Positions 53,600-61,391 of a stretch of DNA of 64,000 nucleotides are shown here, in pieces (position 1 is the first letter of the stretch; every line of letters starts with the position of its first letter). The stretch spans positions 79,138 through 143,137 of the forward strand of contig JAOPGA020001810.1 in the NCBI GenBank assembly GCA_026419775.2, given 5' to 3'. Under the pieces are notes generated by a model, which saw only the letters and a list, made by a program, of their open reading frames with translations, ran no database searches and was not told the origin of the DNA. Position numbers and translations under genes: made by a program. Origin of the DNA: Acrasis kona (Eukaryota > Heterolobosea > Eutetramitea > Acrasida > Acrasidae).

Positions 53600-53850
53600 T
53601 GTTGCTTAAGAATACCTGAATGGGCCAACAAATTTACATCCGTAGCAATTAGAGTCGTAGAAAATAGTATGTATGTAGTTGGTTTGGAGAGTGATTTAGC
53701 TTCTCATCGAGCTAGTTATCCGCGTGGATTCGTAAAGCATTTTAAGATATTGGTGAGTGGTAACTTTTCATCTTACTGAATCTAACAGGTTGCTCTTTCG
53801 CCGTAGGTAGATGGTACATGAAGAGGGAGTGGAAAAGCTAATAAAACCCA
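53600..53850 (+). other. Possible exon pair of a small gene, otherwise intergenic (53482-54156)
   Basis: A frame near 53605-53750 reads EWANKFTSVAIRVVENSMYV and GLESDLASHRASYPRGFVKH and ends at a good donor, gtgagt (near 53751). Acceptors (aacag, gccgtag) follow within 60 bases, and the frame then closes quickly. No start codon is evident. The rest of the 670-bp gap shows nothing. Confidence 0.2.
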
Positions 53851-54156
53851 ACAATTATTAAAGATATACTGTATTTAAGGGTGTACTGATATCATTAAGA
53901 GCGTTGAATATCCACATGTTTTCTCAATTTAAACTTTGCAATTGTACAGGAAACAACATTAGACACGTAGATTGAGACACGAGCGAAAAGCGTGGATATA
54001 TACGTTTGGATACACGACCATTATATATGAGAACTTAAATTTTTAGAACCAAGACAACAATGAATATCGATGCTGTCAAATTGACCAAGGAGCGGACTTC
54101 TCCATGATCAGCAAGGCCGTATTAGAAAAGTTATATTTTAATTCAACATAGATAAT

Positions 54157-54632
54157 TTATTCTGGTAATTTTATAAACATTGTGCCTTTTATAAAACTTG
54201 GATCTGCATTCTGACCCTTCGAGTTTGTGATTCTGACTGAGCCTTGATCCGTTAGACGTCTGGCGGCTTGTCTTGTTCTTTCATACAAACTAATTTTATC
54301 CGTTTGTTTTTCCGGTTGGGGTAGTTCGTTCTCTTTTTGTGAATGTGCTTGCTCCACCTCGTCGCTTGTTACCATTACATTATCCACTCTGCCGGTAAGA
54401 GCCCGCAGTTCCTGACCTCTACCGGTCCGCATTAAATCTGATCTTTGTTGCAGTGAGTTCATGATATAGTTTTCCAATTGTTCGTCCAGCGAATCTAACC
54501 TATTCTTTTTACATTTCTCCGAACAGTATTTAATTGTATCCCAATTTCGCTCCCATTTCTTCCTCCATGCTTTAAATGTTATTGGTTCTACGTAGTTTCC
54601 ACGCACTTATTTGACGGCCACACCGAACGCAT
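54157..54632 (-). CDS. DUF2256 plus DUF3253-like protein (N-terminal frame break)
   Basis: The C-terminal frame (54157-54606) has TFKAWRKKWERNWDTIKYCS followed by EKCKKNR, the second half of the DUF2256 zinc motif. It ends with TRQAARRLTDQGSVRITNSK, GQNADPSFIKGTMFIKLPE, the winged-helix-like DUF3253 pattern. The first Cys pair of DUF2256 should lie just upstream. The adjacent frame from ATG 54632 gives RSVWPSNKCVETT, which contains a Cys at the right place, then a stop. A two-base indel near 54603 would connect them. So the gene is either recently broken or mis-sequenced. The middle is a Gln/Ser-rich linker. Function unknown. Confidence 0.5.
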
Positions 54633-54811
54633 ATTTTCGAAAGGATGTTGTTCGGCATGGTTTCTAAAAATAATATTAACTTTACAAATGTTTCTTTTCT
54701 TTTTTATCAAAGTCCCATCAATATTCAACTCATTTTCGATTTGTTTATCGCTGTGTGATCTGGAGGGTCGAAAATCTTTCAAAGTGTTCTGATTACGTAA
54801 CATATTAAAAA

Positions 54812-54883
54812 GGCTACTAGGAGAATCGAACTCCTGACTTCCATCTTACTAGGATGGCACTCTGCCGACTGAGTTAAGCAGCC
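54812..54883 (-). tRNA. tRNA-Thr (anticodon AGT)
   Basis: The minus strand folds as a full cloverleaf: acceptor GGCTGCT/AGTAGCC (one G-T pair), D arm with actcagtcggcagagt, anticodon stem CCATC/GATGG with loop CTAGTAA (anticodon AGT), and T arm AGGAG-TTCGATT-CTCCT. Length 72, no intron. A and B boxes are intact. Confidence 0.95.
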
Positions 54884-54980
54884 ATGCATAACTGCTACAT
54901 GTAATGTGCATATTTTTACAATTTATTTTATAGACACATCTAGCAACCGATCCAAATGGAAAGAGAAGTTTCTATAAGTA

Positions 54981-55217
54981 TTGTCGAACATAACATATAT
55001 TAAAACCAAGAATAGTGTAACATCTTATAAGCTTCTTGACATCTACTTTTGTAGGACTTGCCTCAGTATATTATTGCCTCAGCACTATTATGTTTTTCAT
55101 ATGTTAGATTCCCGATTTGTGGTTTTCTCGGGTCGGGTACATCCGGTACTGGTCCCATCTGTCCAATCCATAATGGAAGGTGCAGTTTCAACCCTGGGTC
55201 CTAAAAAGAAAGGATAA
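54981..55217 (+). other. Ambiguous short frames between tRNA-Thr and the dioxygenase gene
   Basis: Two frames are open at 55060-55217. One ends VHPVLVPSVQSIMEGAVSTL then GPKKKG, preceded by acceptor-like ag sites. Neither has a start or a recognised family. It could be a terminal exon or noise. Confidence 0.15.
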
Positions 55218-55281
55218 TCATGATAATGTATTCTAGAAAATAAATAGAGTGTGTTAAATTATGGTTGTTGTAATAATGATT

Positions 55282-56185
55282 TTATTCAAAGTAAGGCTCA
55301 ATTGTAGAGTCCTCTCCTTCTAAAAACTTTTTTGCTGCAGCGACAAAAAGGGGATCATCAATACCATCAACATGTAAATCATCAATTAATGCCTGATGGA
55401 AAAAAATGTACAATAGAGTACCTGCTCTTCCCTTTCCACTCCTCAACATTGTGATGTAGAGGATTTGACCTAAATAAAATTAAATCACCAGGTTCGTAAA
55501 CGAATCGGGCATTTAAAAGCGGAACGCGAAATCTACCTTTTACGAAATCCCCAAAGCAGTGCAATGCTGTCCATCCCTTAGCGTAATCCTTTCTGTCCCT
55601 ATGCGTAACAGATTGCTGGTTGACGTTGAATGCTCTGCCAAGAAACACGTTGAACTCTCCAACATCCAATTTGTTTTCTACTCCCGCATCCAACAATTTG
55701 TTTACCCTCTCCAAATATTTCTTGTAAATGTCGGGGTCAAAGGCTTTAAGAAGAGCGGAAATCTTAGTGATGTCCTTTGAGTAATGTGGTTTAGACCCCA
55801 ATGTGATGCCTCCGTTTTTGCAGCTCTGCCCCTGCTCATACCAATATGCAGCATGGAATGTGCCTACTTTTGGTACGTCAAAGACTTTGGGGTCGACATC
55901 TTTTGAAAGTGTTGGAGAGGGCTTCTTGGAAATATTTGACTTGAGCAATGAAAATCTGCCTGTCATTTTTTGGTTGATGGGGCGTTTAGCAGGGGGTGTG
56001 TTTGATGATGCAGATTTCAAATCGCATGACGACGGCAATTTTCGTTTCGCATTGTTACAGGGTGATGTTTGTTTGTTGTTGTTGTGTTTTGGCAAGTTAG
56101 AGCTGCTTCCGGAAATTGGCCTGCAACACTCTAAACCATTTGGTGGTGAGCCAGATGGAGAAGTACACTTTACTGGGTAATGCAT
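55282..56185 (-). CDS. 2-oxoglutarate/Fe(II) dioxygenase, TET/JBP-like (frameshift near the C-terminus)
   Basis: ATG 56185. A disordered N-terminus (to about residue 95) with basic patches is followed by the catalytic domain. Expected ligands are seen: HRD in SVTHRDRKDYAKGWTALHCF (H-x-D), the distal His in FRSNPLHHNVEEW, and the 2OG-binding Arg in SRYSIVHFF. GDFVKGRFRVPLLNARFVY and EPGDLILF are typical of the TET/JBP superfamily (5-methylpyrimidine oxidation in DNA), known to be expanded in Naegleria and in some fungi. The annotated frame stops at 55382. A one-base change in the T/C run near 55400 would continue it to 55282 with a 35-residue acidic tail. Confidence 0.65.
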
Positions 56186-56222
56186 GTCTACTTCTTTGCC
56201 AAATTATTGAGGAGCAATATTT

Positions 56223-56615
56223 TCACATTCGTTGAAGTTGACGGGTGCATTGCAATTGAAAATCCATCATCATACTATCATAAGGAGTACATTTTTTAGG
56301 AGTTCTTGACTTTGATATGGATCGCTTTGGTGTCCGATGTTGCAGTTGCGATTTAGGGGGATGTTGTGGTTGAGTGATAATTTGTTGAACTATTGGAGCA
56401 TTTGCTGGTGGTTCATCCAATATTATAGGAGTCTGTACATTAACTTCTATTTCTTCAATAACTTCCCTCTGTTGCTCAACCTCTACTACAAAATTATTGG
56501 ATCCATCCTCATTATTATTTAGTTGGCTATCTTCGTCTTCTTCCTCTTCAACTTGACTCTCTTGTGGTAAGGCACTTTCAAAATTAAATTTTATTGTAAT
56601 TAATCCATTATCCTT
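56223..56615 (-). CDS. Hypothetical acidic/Gln-rich protein, start not found
   Basis: The minus-strand frame is open from about 56615 to the stop at 56223. It reads NGLITIKFNFESALPQES,, a long Glu/Asp/Asn-rich stretch, then a Pro/Gln region and a basic Ser/Arg/Lys patch (RTPKRSISKSRTPKK). The only in-frame ATG is at 56420, inside. A short first exon upstream is likely: a TATA-like tatataagg (minus strand) lies near 56715, with an ATG near 56662. It could be the partner exon of a nuclear protein. Divergent from nothing known. Confidence 0.35.
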   Translation of the reverse strand, partial: KDNGLITIKFNFESALPQESQVEEEEDEDSQLNNNEDGSNNFVVEVEQQREVIEEIEVNVQTPIILDEPPANAPIVQQIITQPQHPPKSQLQHRTPKRSISKSRTPKKCTPYDSMMMDFQLQCTRQLQRM

Positions 56616-56788
56616 TTTGACTCATGACCTTCCTTTATTGTAGCTCCCTATTATGTTCAGACATTTACAATATTTTCAAATTTGCCCCTCTGTTGCCCCC
56701 TGGTTCTATATAAGGGTTAAATTACATAAAGTCCCTGAGAAGGTTTGGGTTTAACTTGAAACCACCCTAAAGCATTGATATTTAAAAG

Positions 56789-56871
56789 CTCAGCACCGGG
56801 GAATCGAACCCCGGTCACAAGAGTGACAGTCTTGTATTCTTTAGTGAGTAGAACCACTATACTAGTGCTGA
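56789..56871 (-). tRNA. tRNA-Asp (anticodon GTC) with an 11-nt insertion in the D loop
   Basis: On the minus strand: acceptor TCAGCAC/GTGCTGA, TA at 8-9, A box TAGTATAGTGG, anticodon stem CAAGA/TCTTG with loop CTGTCAC (anticodon GTC), T arm CGGGG-TTCGATT-CCCCG, discriminator G. All as in normal tRNA-Asp. Between GTATAGTGGTT and AGAATA there are 11 extra bases, CTACTCACTAA, giving 83 nt instead of 72. The flanks TTCT and AGAA can pair, making a small extra stem. The usual intron site (37/38) is empty. Confidence 0.85.
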
Positions 56872-57375
56872 TTAAAATTACAAAGTATGCTAATTCTTAT
56901 CTGGCAACTAAAGATCTATTTACCATAATGTTACGATACGTATGTATTATTATCGTTTTTGTTCTTTGTAGCACGTAATTTTCATATTGCCTATAGGTTT
57001 CAATAATGGAGCCATTCTTTTGGTAATCTCTTCATCAATTTCTATGGTGTCAGTTCTTAGGATGTGTTTGTAAATTTGATGCTGTTTGAGCGTGCTAATT
57101 ACAATTAGATACAATAAAACATTCAACAATGAAATGCGAGGTGGAATCCCAAGATATACATCCAGAGAGCCTCAAAGGCGGGGCTACAAACATCCCACTA
57201 CAATAGATACAGTAAATTACTTCACTCCTACAAAACAATAAAATGAATGGAGGTTGTATGTAAAGATTGGAAGTGTGCGCTTCGCGACGACAGATATTGG
57301 TTCCTCTAAGAGAAACGTACATTCAATATAAACTGTGACAAAGTACAAGACGCGGTATTCCACCAACAATCTATT

Positions 57376-57491
57376 TGAGTCGGTTGCAGTTTGCTTTTTG
57401 ATTCTGAAATGATCCAACCTAAATCTTGGAAAACGTTTACGGCAATGTTTATGGAGCGAGAGCACGCTTCTCGAGACGGTGCTAAAATGAT
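57376..57491 (-). repeat. 116-bp inverted copy of RT coding DNA at the left end of the DIRS element
   Basis: Bases 57376-57491 are the exact reverse complement of 59024-59139 (RT region around LAPSREACSRS). The copy runs straight into the gag Gln-rich region. Confidence 0.9.
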
Positions 57492-58395
57492 CCTGGCTCA
57501 ACAACAGCAACAACAAGCCCAACAACAGGTAAAACAACAACAACAACAACAACAACTACAAGCCCAGCAACAAGTCCAGCAACAGGCTCAACAAACTCCT
57601 CAACAGGTACCACAACCATCATCAAGTATCAACTTTGATGAATTTGCGGCTTTTTGTTCTGCTTATAATGCTTATCAGCAATATAAGCAATCCAATTCCT
57701 CGGTACTTGGTACTAGGACTTCGTCAGTAGCATTTCCAGAAGATAGTGTCTTGGGTGATCTTCTTCAACCACCATCAAATGTCCCAAGAATTTTTAACAA
57801 CGTTGGGTGCTCTTCCGATCAAATATCCCTAAATGCTGAGGCTATCACGAAGCGGTATTCAAGATTCTATGATATTCCAGACACACACCGATTACAAGCA
57901 TTAGAGATCCTCGACCCAGATCTACCAGAGAGGGCAAAGAAAGGACCAATCAAACCATTTTCTGATTCCGTCCACACCACCAACTTCAAGCTGGACATTA
58001 CAAAAGAGCTCCCTTACAACACTACAACCAACAAACACTACCTGAACGATGTGAACAAAGCAATATCGTCAATAAAACATTGTTTCGAACGGCTTCAAGA
58101 AATCGGAAGGCTCTCCGAATGCGTGTTACAGTATTTCGAGTCCACACAAGGCGAGATCCCGCTATTTGAAAATGTTGCATACATTGAATCGTGTGCTATC
58201 CAAGAGAAGGTGAGGTCGTCCCTCATGGCATTACGCTCGCTCAAGTCATCGGCCCCCTTCCACCAAATCATGGAACAATTCTCAGGTCCATCAGGCACAC
58301 TATCGGATACTTTCAGCGGAGGACGTGGTGGACGAGGAAATCGTGGAAGAGGAAATCACTCTCAAACAGACAATTCCTCCGGCACCAATTCATGA
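57487..58395 (+). CDS. DIRS gag-like protein
   Basis: The frame is open from 57391; ATG 57487 lies at the edge of the inverted RT copy, and the upstream ATG 57409 would translate the antisense RT copy. The product starts with a long Gln/Ala tract (QQQQQQAQQQV), then FDEFAAFCSAYNAYQQY, a helical region, and an Arg/Gly-rich tail (GGRGGRGNRGRGN) that fits nucleic-acid binding. DIRS gag proteins have a similar Gln-rich start and basic tail. The true N-terminus is probably lost. Confidence 0.65.
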   Translation: MILAQQQQQQAQQQVKQQQQQQQLQAQQQVQQQAQQTPQQVPQPSSSINFDEFAAFCSAYNAYQQYKQSNSSVLGTRTSSVAFPEDSVLGDLLQPPSNVPRIFNNVGCSSDQISLNAEAITKRYSRFYDIPDTHRLQALEILDPDLPERAKKGPIKPFSDSVHTTNFKLDITKELPYNTTTNKHYLNDVNKAISSIKHCFERLQEIGRLSECVLQYFESTQGEIPLFENVAYIESCAIQEKVRSSLMALRSLKSSAPFHQIMEQFSGPSGTLSDTFSGGRGGRGNRGRGNHSQTDNSSGTNS

Positions 58396-60388
58396 CTACA
58401 CCTTGACCCCAAAATCAAAGTTTGTGGGAGGACGATTGAGGTTCTTCCACAAGGCCTGGGAGAGGTACAAAGCATCTACCAAAATCATCAACACGATTCG
58501 ATATGGGATCAATTTAACAAAGAAAGATCTGACAATCAAGGACGTAGGGGTCAACCCAAAACTAACACAAGAGCAAGAGTCGTGGTACAAAGAACACCTG
58601 GAGGAATCAATAGCGACGAAGGTGATCGAGGTAGTGCCCGAAATAAACAGCAGAACAGTTTTATCACCTTGCCACTTAGTCCCGAAGAAGGAAATATGGA
58701 GACCGATCATCGACATGAGGACGATCAATCACAATTGGGACGCCAAGAAATTCAAACTAGACACCTTGGAACTGATCGCATTGTGCATGAGAAAGGGACT
58801 ATGGATGGCTTCACTGGACCTGGTGTCGGGTTATTATCACATCCCCATGCACAAATCCATATGGGACCTCTTGTCATTCAAACATCGGGACAGGATACTA
58901 AGATACAAAGTTTTACCCTTTGGAATCAACATTGCACCCAGGGAATTCACGAAGATTGTCAAGCAAGTAATTCTCATCCTCGGGAGATACGGGGTGATGG
59001 CGTACAGCTATTTGGACGACATCATCATTTTAGCACCGTCTCGAGAAGCGTGCTCTCGCTCCATAAACATTGCCGTAAACGTTTTCCAAGATTTAGGTTG
59101 GATCATTTCAGAATCAAAAAGCAAACTGCAACCGACTCAGTGCTTAATCCATTTAGGAGTCGAGTTCAACACCCAAATAGGGGGTCTGCGCATACCAGAG
59201 AACAAGATGGAGAACTTGCTAGCAGAGATCAAGGAAACGCTATCTCGGGAGACTGCTCCGATCCAGAAATTATCATCTCTTGTGGGGCGTCTGAACTTCT
59301 CAACAATTGTTATACGACCACTTCGCCCCAACGTGTTCGATCTCCAACAAAAGATAACCAGAAGAGCCAAAGAGAAGGGTTGGAGATGTTACATCAGAAT
59401 CACTCAAGAGATGAAAGACTCTTTGGAGAAATGTCGAGAACTGTTACACAACTTCAGACAGTTCGACCTAGACATCAAACCCACCATACTGGCGACAGAC
59501 AGCTCCAAGTTCGCCTATGGAGGAGTTTTCCAAGAGGCAGCGGTAGCAGGCAGATGGTCAGAAGAGGAGAGCAGGAGTCACATCAACATGCTGGAGATAA
59601 AAGGTGTTCTACAATTACTACAGGTCTTCACGAAATCATGCGGTTCGGGCCCAACATACGTGCACCTTTTTACAGACAACAGCACTGTTCTGTCTTACCT
59701 GCGAAAGCTTTGTGGAAGGGTTCCAGAACTAGACAGGGTAGCCAGACATATCTATCAATTATGCCTGGACCACAATATCATAATCTACAAAGTGTCCTGG
59801 GTCCCATCAGAGGTCAACAAAGAATCAGACAACTTGTCCCGACTAACCTGGAAAGAGTTCAAAATAATCCGATCTTCTCGCTCCTTCCAAGTTTGGGGGC
59901 TAACGAAAGAAGGGTTCCAGCTAATCGACCAAAAATATGGCCCGTTCACTGTGGAAAGATTCGCTACGATAGACAGCCCGATAGAGCAGATACCACGATT
60001 CTGCACAAGGGGTCAACTAGCAACAGATCAATGGCTAGACCCACTCACTCAACTCAAATGGAAGAGAGATGCATTCCTGGACCCTTGGGCATCGAACATG
60101 GAAACCATCAACAATTACTGCGTACCCCCTTTGTCAATGGTACTTCCAACGGTACACCATATAATCCATTCTCGTTCGAGTGGTACGATAATAACCCCAG
60201 TATGGTTATCAGCGCCTTGGTGGATGCTCTTACAATCCATTTCTTTGGAATCTACGGATGTGAGCCATCTAATAACGGGGGGCAAGTCAGCGGAAATTTA
60301 TCGCAACTCTGGTTGGACGCATTGGATAGCAACCAAGTTCGACGGGAAGCTCTTTTGGAATTCGGACTGGTCTATCGCAGAGCATTAA
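58325..60388 (+). CDS. DIRS reverse transcriptase/RNase H
   Basis: Overlaps the gag end by 71 bases in the +1 frame and has no early ATG, so it is probably made by frameshifting or internal initiation. RT motifs: LVPKKEIWRPIIDMR, MASLDLVSGYYHIPM, PFGINIAPREFTK and the catalytic SYLDDIIILAP. RNase H motifs follow: ILATDSSKFAYGG, INMLEIKGVLQLL and HLFTDNSTVLSYL, then SDNLSRL. The order RT-RNase H without integrase is typical of DIRS/Ngaro. The frame is intact. Confidence 0.85.
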   Translation: MVDEEIVEEEITLKQTIPPAPIHDYTLTPKSKFVGGRLRFFHKAWERYKASTKIINTIRYGINLTKKDLTIKDVGVNPKLTQEQESWYKEHLEESIATKVIEVVPEINSRTVLSPCHLVPKKEIWRPIIDMRTINHNWDAKKFKLDTLELIALCMRKGLWMASLDLVSGYYHIPMHKSIWDLLSFKHRDRILRYKVLPFGINIAPREFTKIVKQVILILGRYGVMAYSYLDDIIILAPSREACSRSINIAVNVFQDLGWIISESKSKLQPTQCLIHLGVEFNTQIGGLRIPENKMENLLAEIKETLSRETAPIQKLSSLVGRLNFSTIVIRPLRPNVFDLQQKITRRAKEKGWRCYIRITQEMKDSLEKCRELLHNFRQFDLDIKPTILATDSSKFAYGGVFQEAAVAGRWSEEESRSHINMLEIKGVLQLLQVFTKSCGSGPTYVHLFTDNSTVLSYLRKLCGRVPELDRVARHIYQLCLDHNIIIYKVSWVPSEVNKESDNLSRLTWKEFKIIRSSRSFQVWGLTKEGFQLIDQKYGPFTVERFATIDSPIEQIPRFCTRGQLATDQWLDPLTQLKWKRDAFLDPWASNMETINNYCVPPLSMVLPTVHHIIHSRSSGTIITPVWLSAPWWMLLQSISLESTDVSHLITGGKSAEIYRNSGWTHWIATKFDGKLFWNSDWSIAEH

Positions 60389-61311
60389 TGCGTGAGCGTG
60401 TATTGGCACCCACCACACTCAAACGATATATGAGAGAACTTGAACGTTATGATACCTACTGCTTATACAGTGGCTTCGATTTTTTCCCAATGGACAAGAC
60501 AGCTCTTCAATACTATCTGTTGGAAATGTTGGAAACAGGTAGAGGTGGTTCTGTCAATCACTTTACTGCAGCTATTAATCTGGTGTGTGATGTTTTGGAT
60601 GCTCCCAATCCAGTCAGAGAATCTTCCATCACAAAGCTTGCCTCAGACGTCCGCAAACATTGGGATCGTACTCACACCAAGAAGGTTTTTGAGCCTCTCC
60701 CATCTATGGCTGTGAATTACTACTGCCAAAACAGACCAGAGGGAGTGACTGAATTCAACTTCCGGTTATGTGTTGCTTCGTATGTAATTGGCTTCAGAGG
60801 AATGCTTAGACCTGGTGAAGTCTGCAAATTACAACATAAGGGCTTAAAATGGTCTCGTCTGCCGTCTGGTATTGAATTAGTTACAATAGATCTCTTTGTC
60901 ACCAAAACAGATCGTAAAGGTACTGACTCGAAGGTGCCTATAGAAGCTTCGACTTCTGGACTGGACACATGCCCCATCACAGCTCTACGAAAATATATTG
61001 ATGCAGCAACTCGTCAATTTGGTCGCTCTCCAACACCAGATGATTTTGTTTTCAAAGATGACACTGGAAAGCAGCTCACTCTCCGATGCTATGCTCAAAT
61101 TTTGAAGACTGTGGTACAGTACGCCGGTTTCAACCCTCAATCATATTCTGGAAAGTCTGCAAGACCTGGTGGGGCTACTGAAGGAGTTGCTTCCGGAATG
61201 ACTATCGATGTTATCAGATCAATTGCAAGGTGGAAGAGCGACGCTTCTATGCGATATACAAGAGCACTGGCAGGTGCAGTTAGTGGTGCGTCAACAATGT
61301 TAAATTTGTAA
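58582..61311 (+). CDS. DIRS tyrosine recombinase (ORF overlapping RT)
   Basis: The frame is open for 909 codons without an ATG start; the part before 60360 lies antiparallel-free beneath RT in another frame. The recombinase itself begins near MRERVLAPTTLKRYMRELER (core-binding domain). The catalytic domain has VIGFRGMLRPGEVCKL (first Arg), SYSGKSARPGGATEGVA (the H-x-x-R box, here with Lys-Ser in place of the usual His) and IARWKSDASMRYTRAL (Trp and the Tyr nucleophile). In DIRS elements it inserts the circular cDNA. The frame is intact, so the protein may be active. Confidence 0.75.
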   Translation: MVQRTPGGINSDEGDRGSARNKQQNSFITLPLSPEEGNMETDHRHEDDQSQLGRQEIQTRHLGTDRIVHEKGTMDGFTGPGVGLLSHPHAQIHMGPLVIQTSGQDTKIQSFTLWNQHCTQGIHEDCQASNSHPREIRGDGVQLFGRHHHFSTVSRSVLSLHKHCRKRFPRFRLDHFRIKKQTATDSVLNPFRSRVQHPNRGSAHTREQDGELASRDQGNAISGDCSDPEIIISCGASELLNNCYTTTSPQRVRSPTKDNQKSQREGLEMLHQNHSRDERLFGEMSRTVTQLQTVRPRHQTHHTGDRQLQVRLWRSFPRGSGSRQMVRRGEQESHQHAGDKRCSTITTGLHEIMRFGPNIRAPFYRQQHCSVLPAKALWKGSRTRQGSQTYLSIMPGPQYHNLQSVLGPIRGQQRIRQLVPTNLERVQNNPIFSLLPSLGANERRVPANRPKIWPVHCGKIRYDRQPDRADTTILHKGSTSNRSMARPTHSTQMEERCIPGPLGIEHGNHQQLLRTPFVNGTSNGTPYNPFSFEWYDNNPSMVISALVDALTIHFFGIYGCEPSNNGGQVSGNLSQLWLDALDSNQVRREALLEFGLVYRRALMRERVLAPTTLKRYMRELERYDTYCLYSGFDFFPMDKTALQYYLLEMLETGRGGSVNHFTAAINLVCDVLDAPNPVRESSITKLASDVRKHWDRTHTKKVFEPLPSMAVNYYCQNRPEGVTEFNFRLCVASYVIGFRGMLRPGEVCKLQHKGLKWSRLPSGIELVTIDLFVTKTDRKGTDSKVPIEASTSGLDTCPITALRKYIDAATRQFGRSPTPDDFVFKDDTGKQLTLRCYAQILKTVVQYAGFNPQSYSGKSARPGGATEGVASGMTIDVIRSIARWKSDASMRYTRALAGAVSGASTMLNL

Positions 61312-61391
61312 TCCCTTTTTTAATCTTTTAATAAATATTTCTTTTTTGCTTGGTTTGTTGACACGTGCACAAAATATATCCCCAGCTGTGT

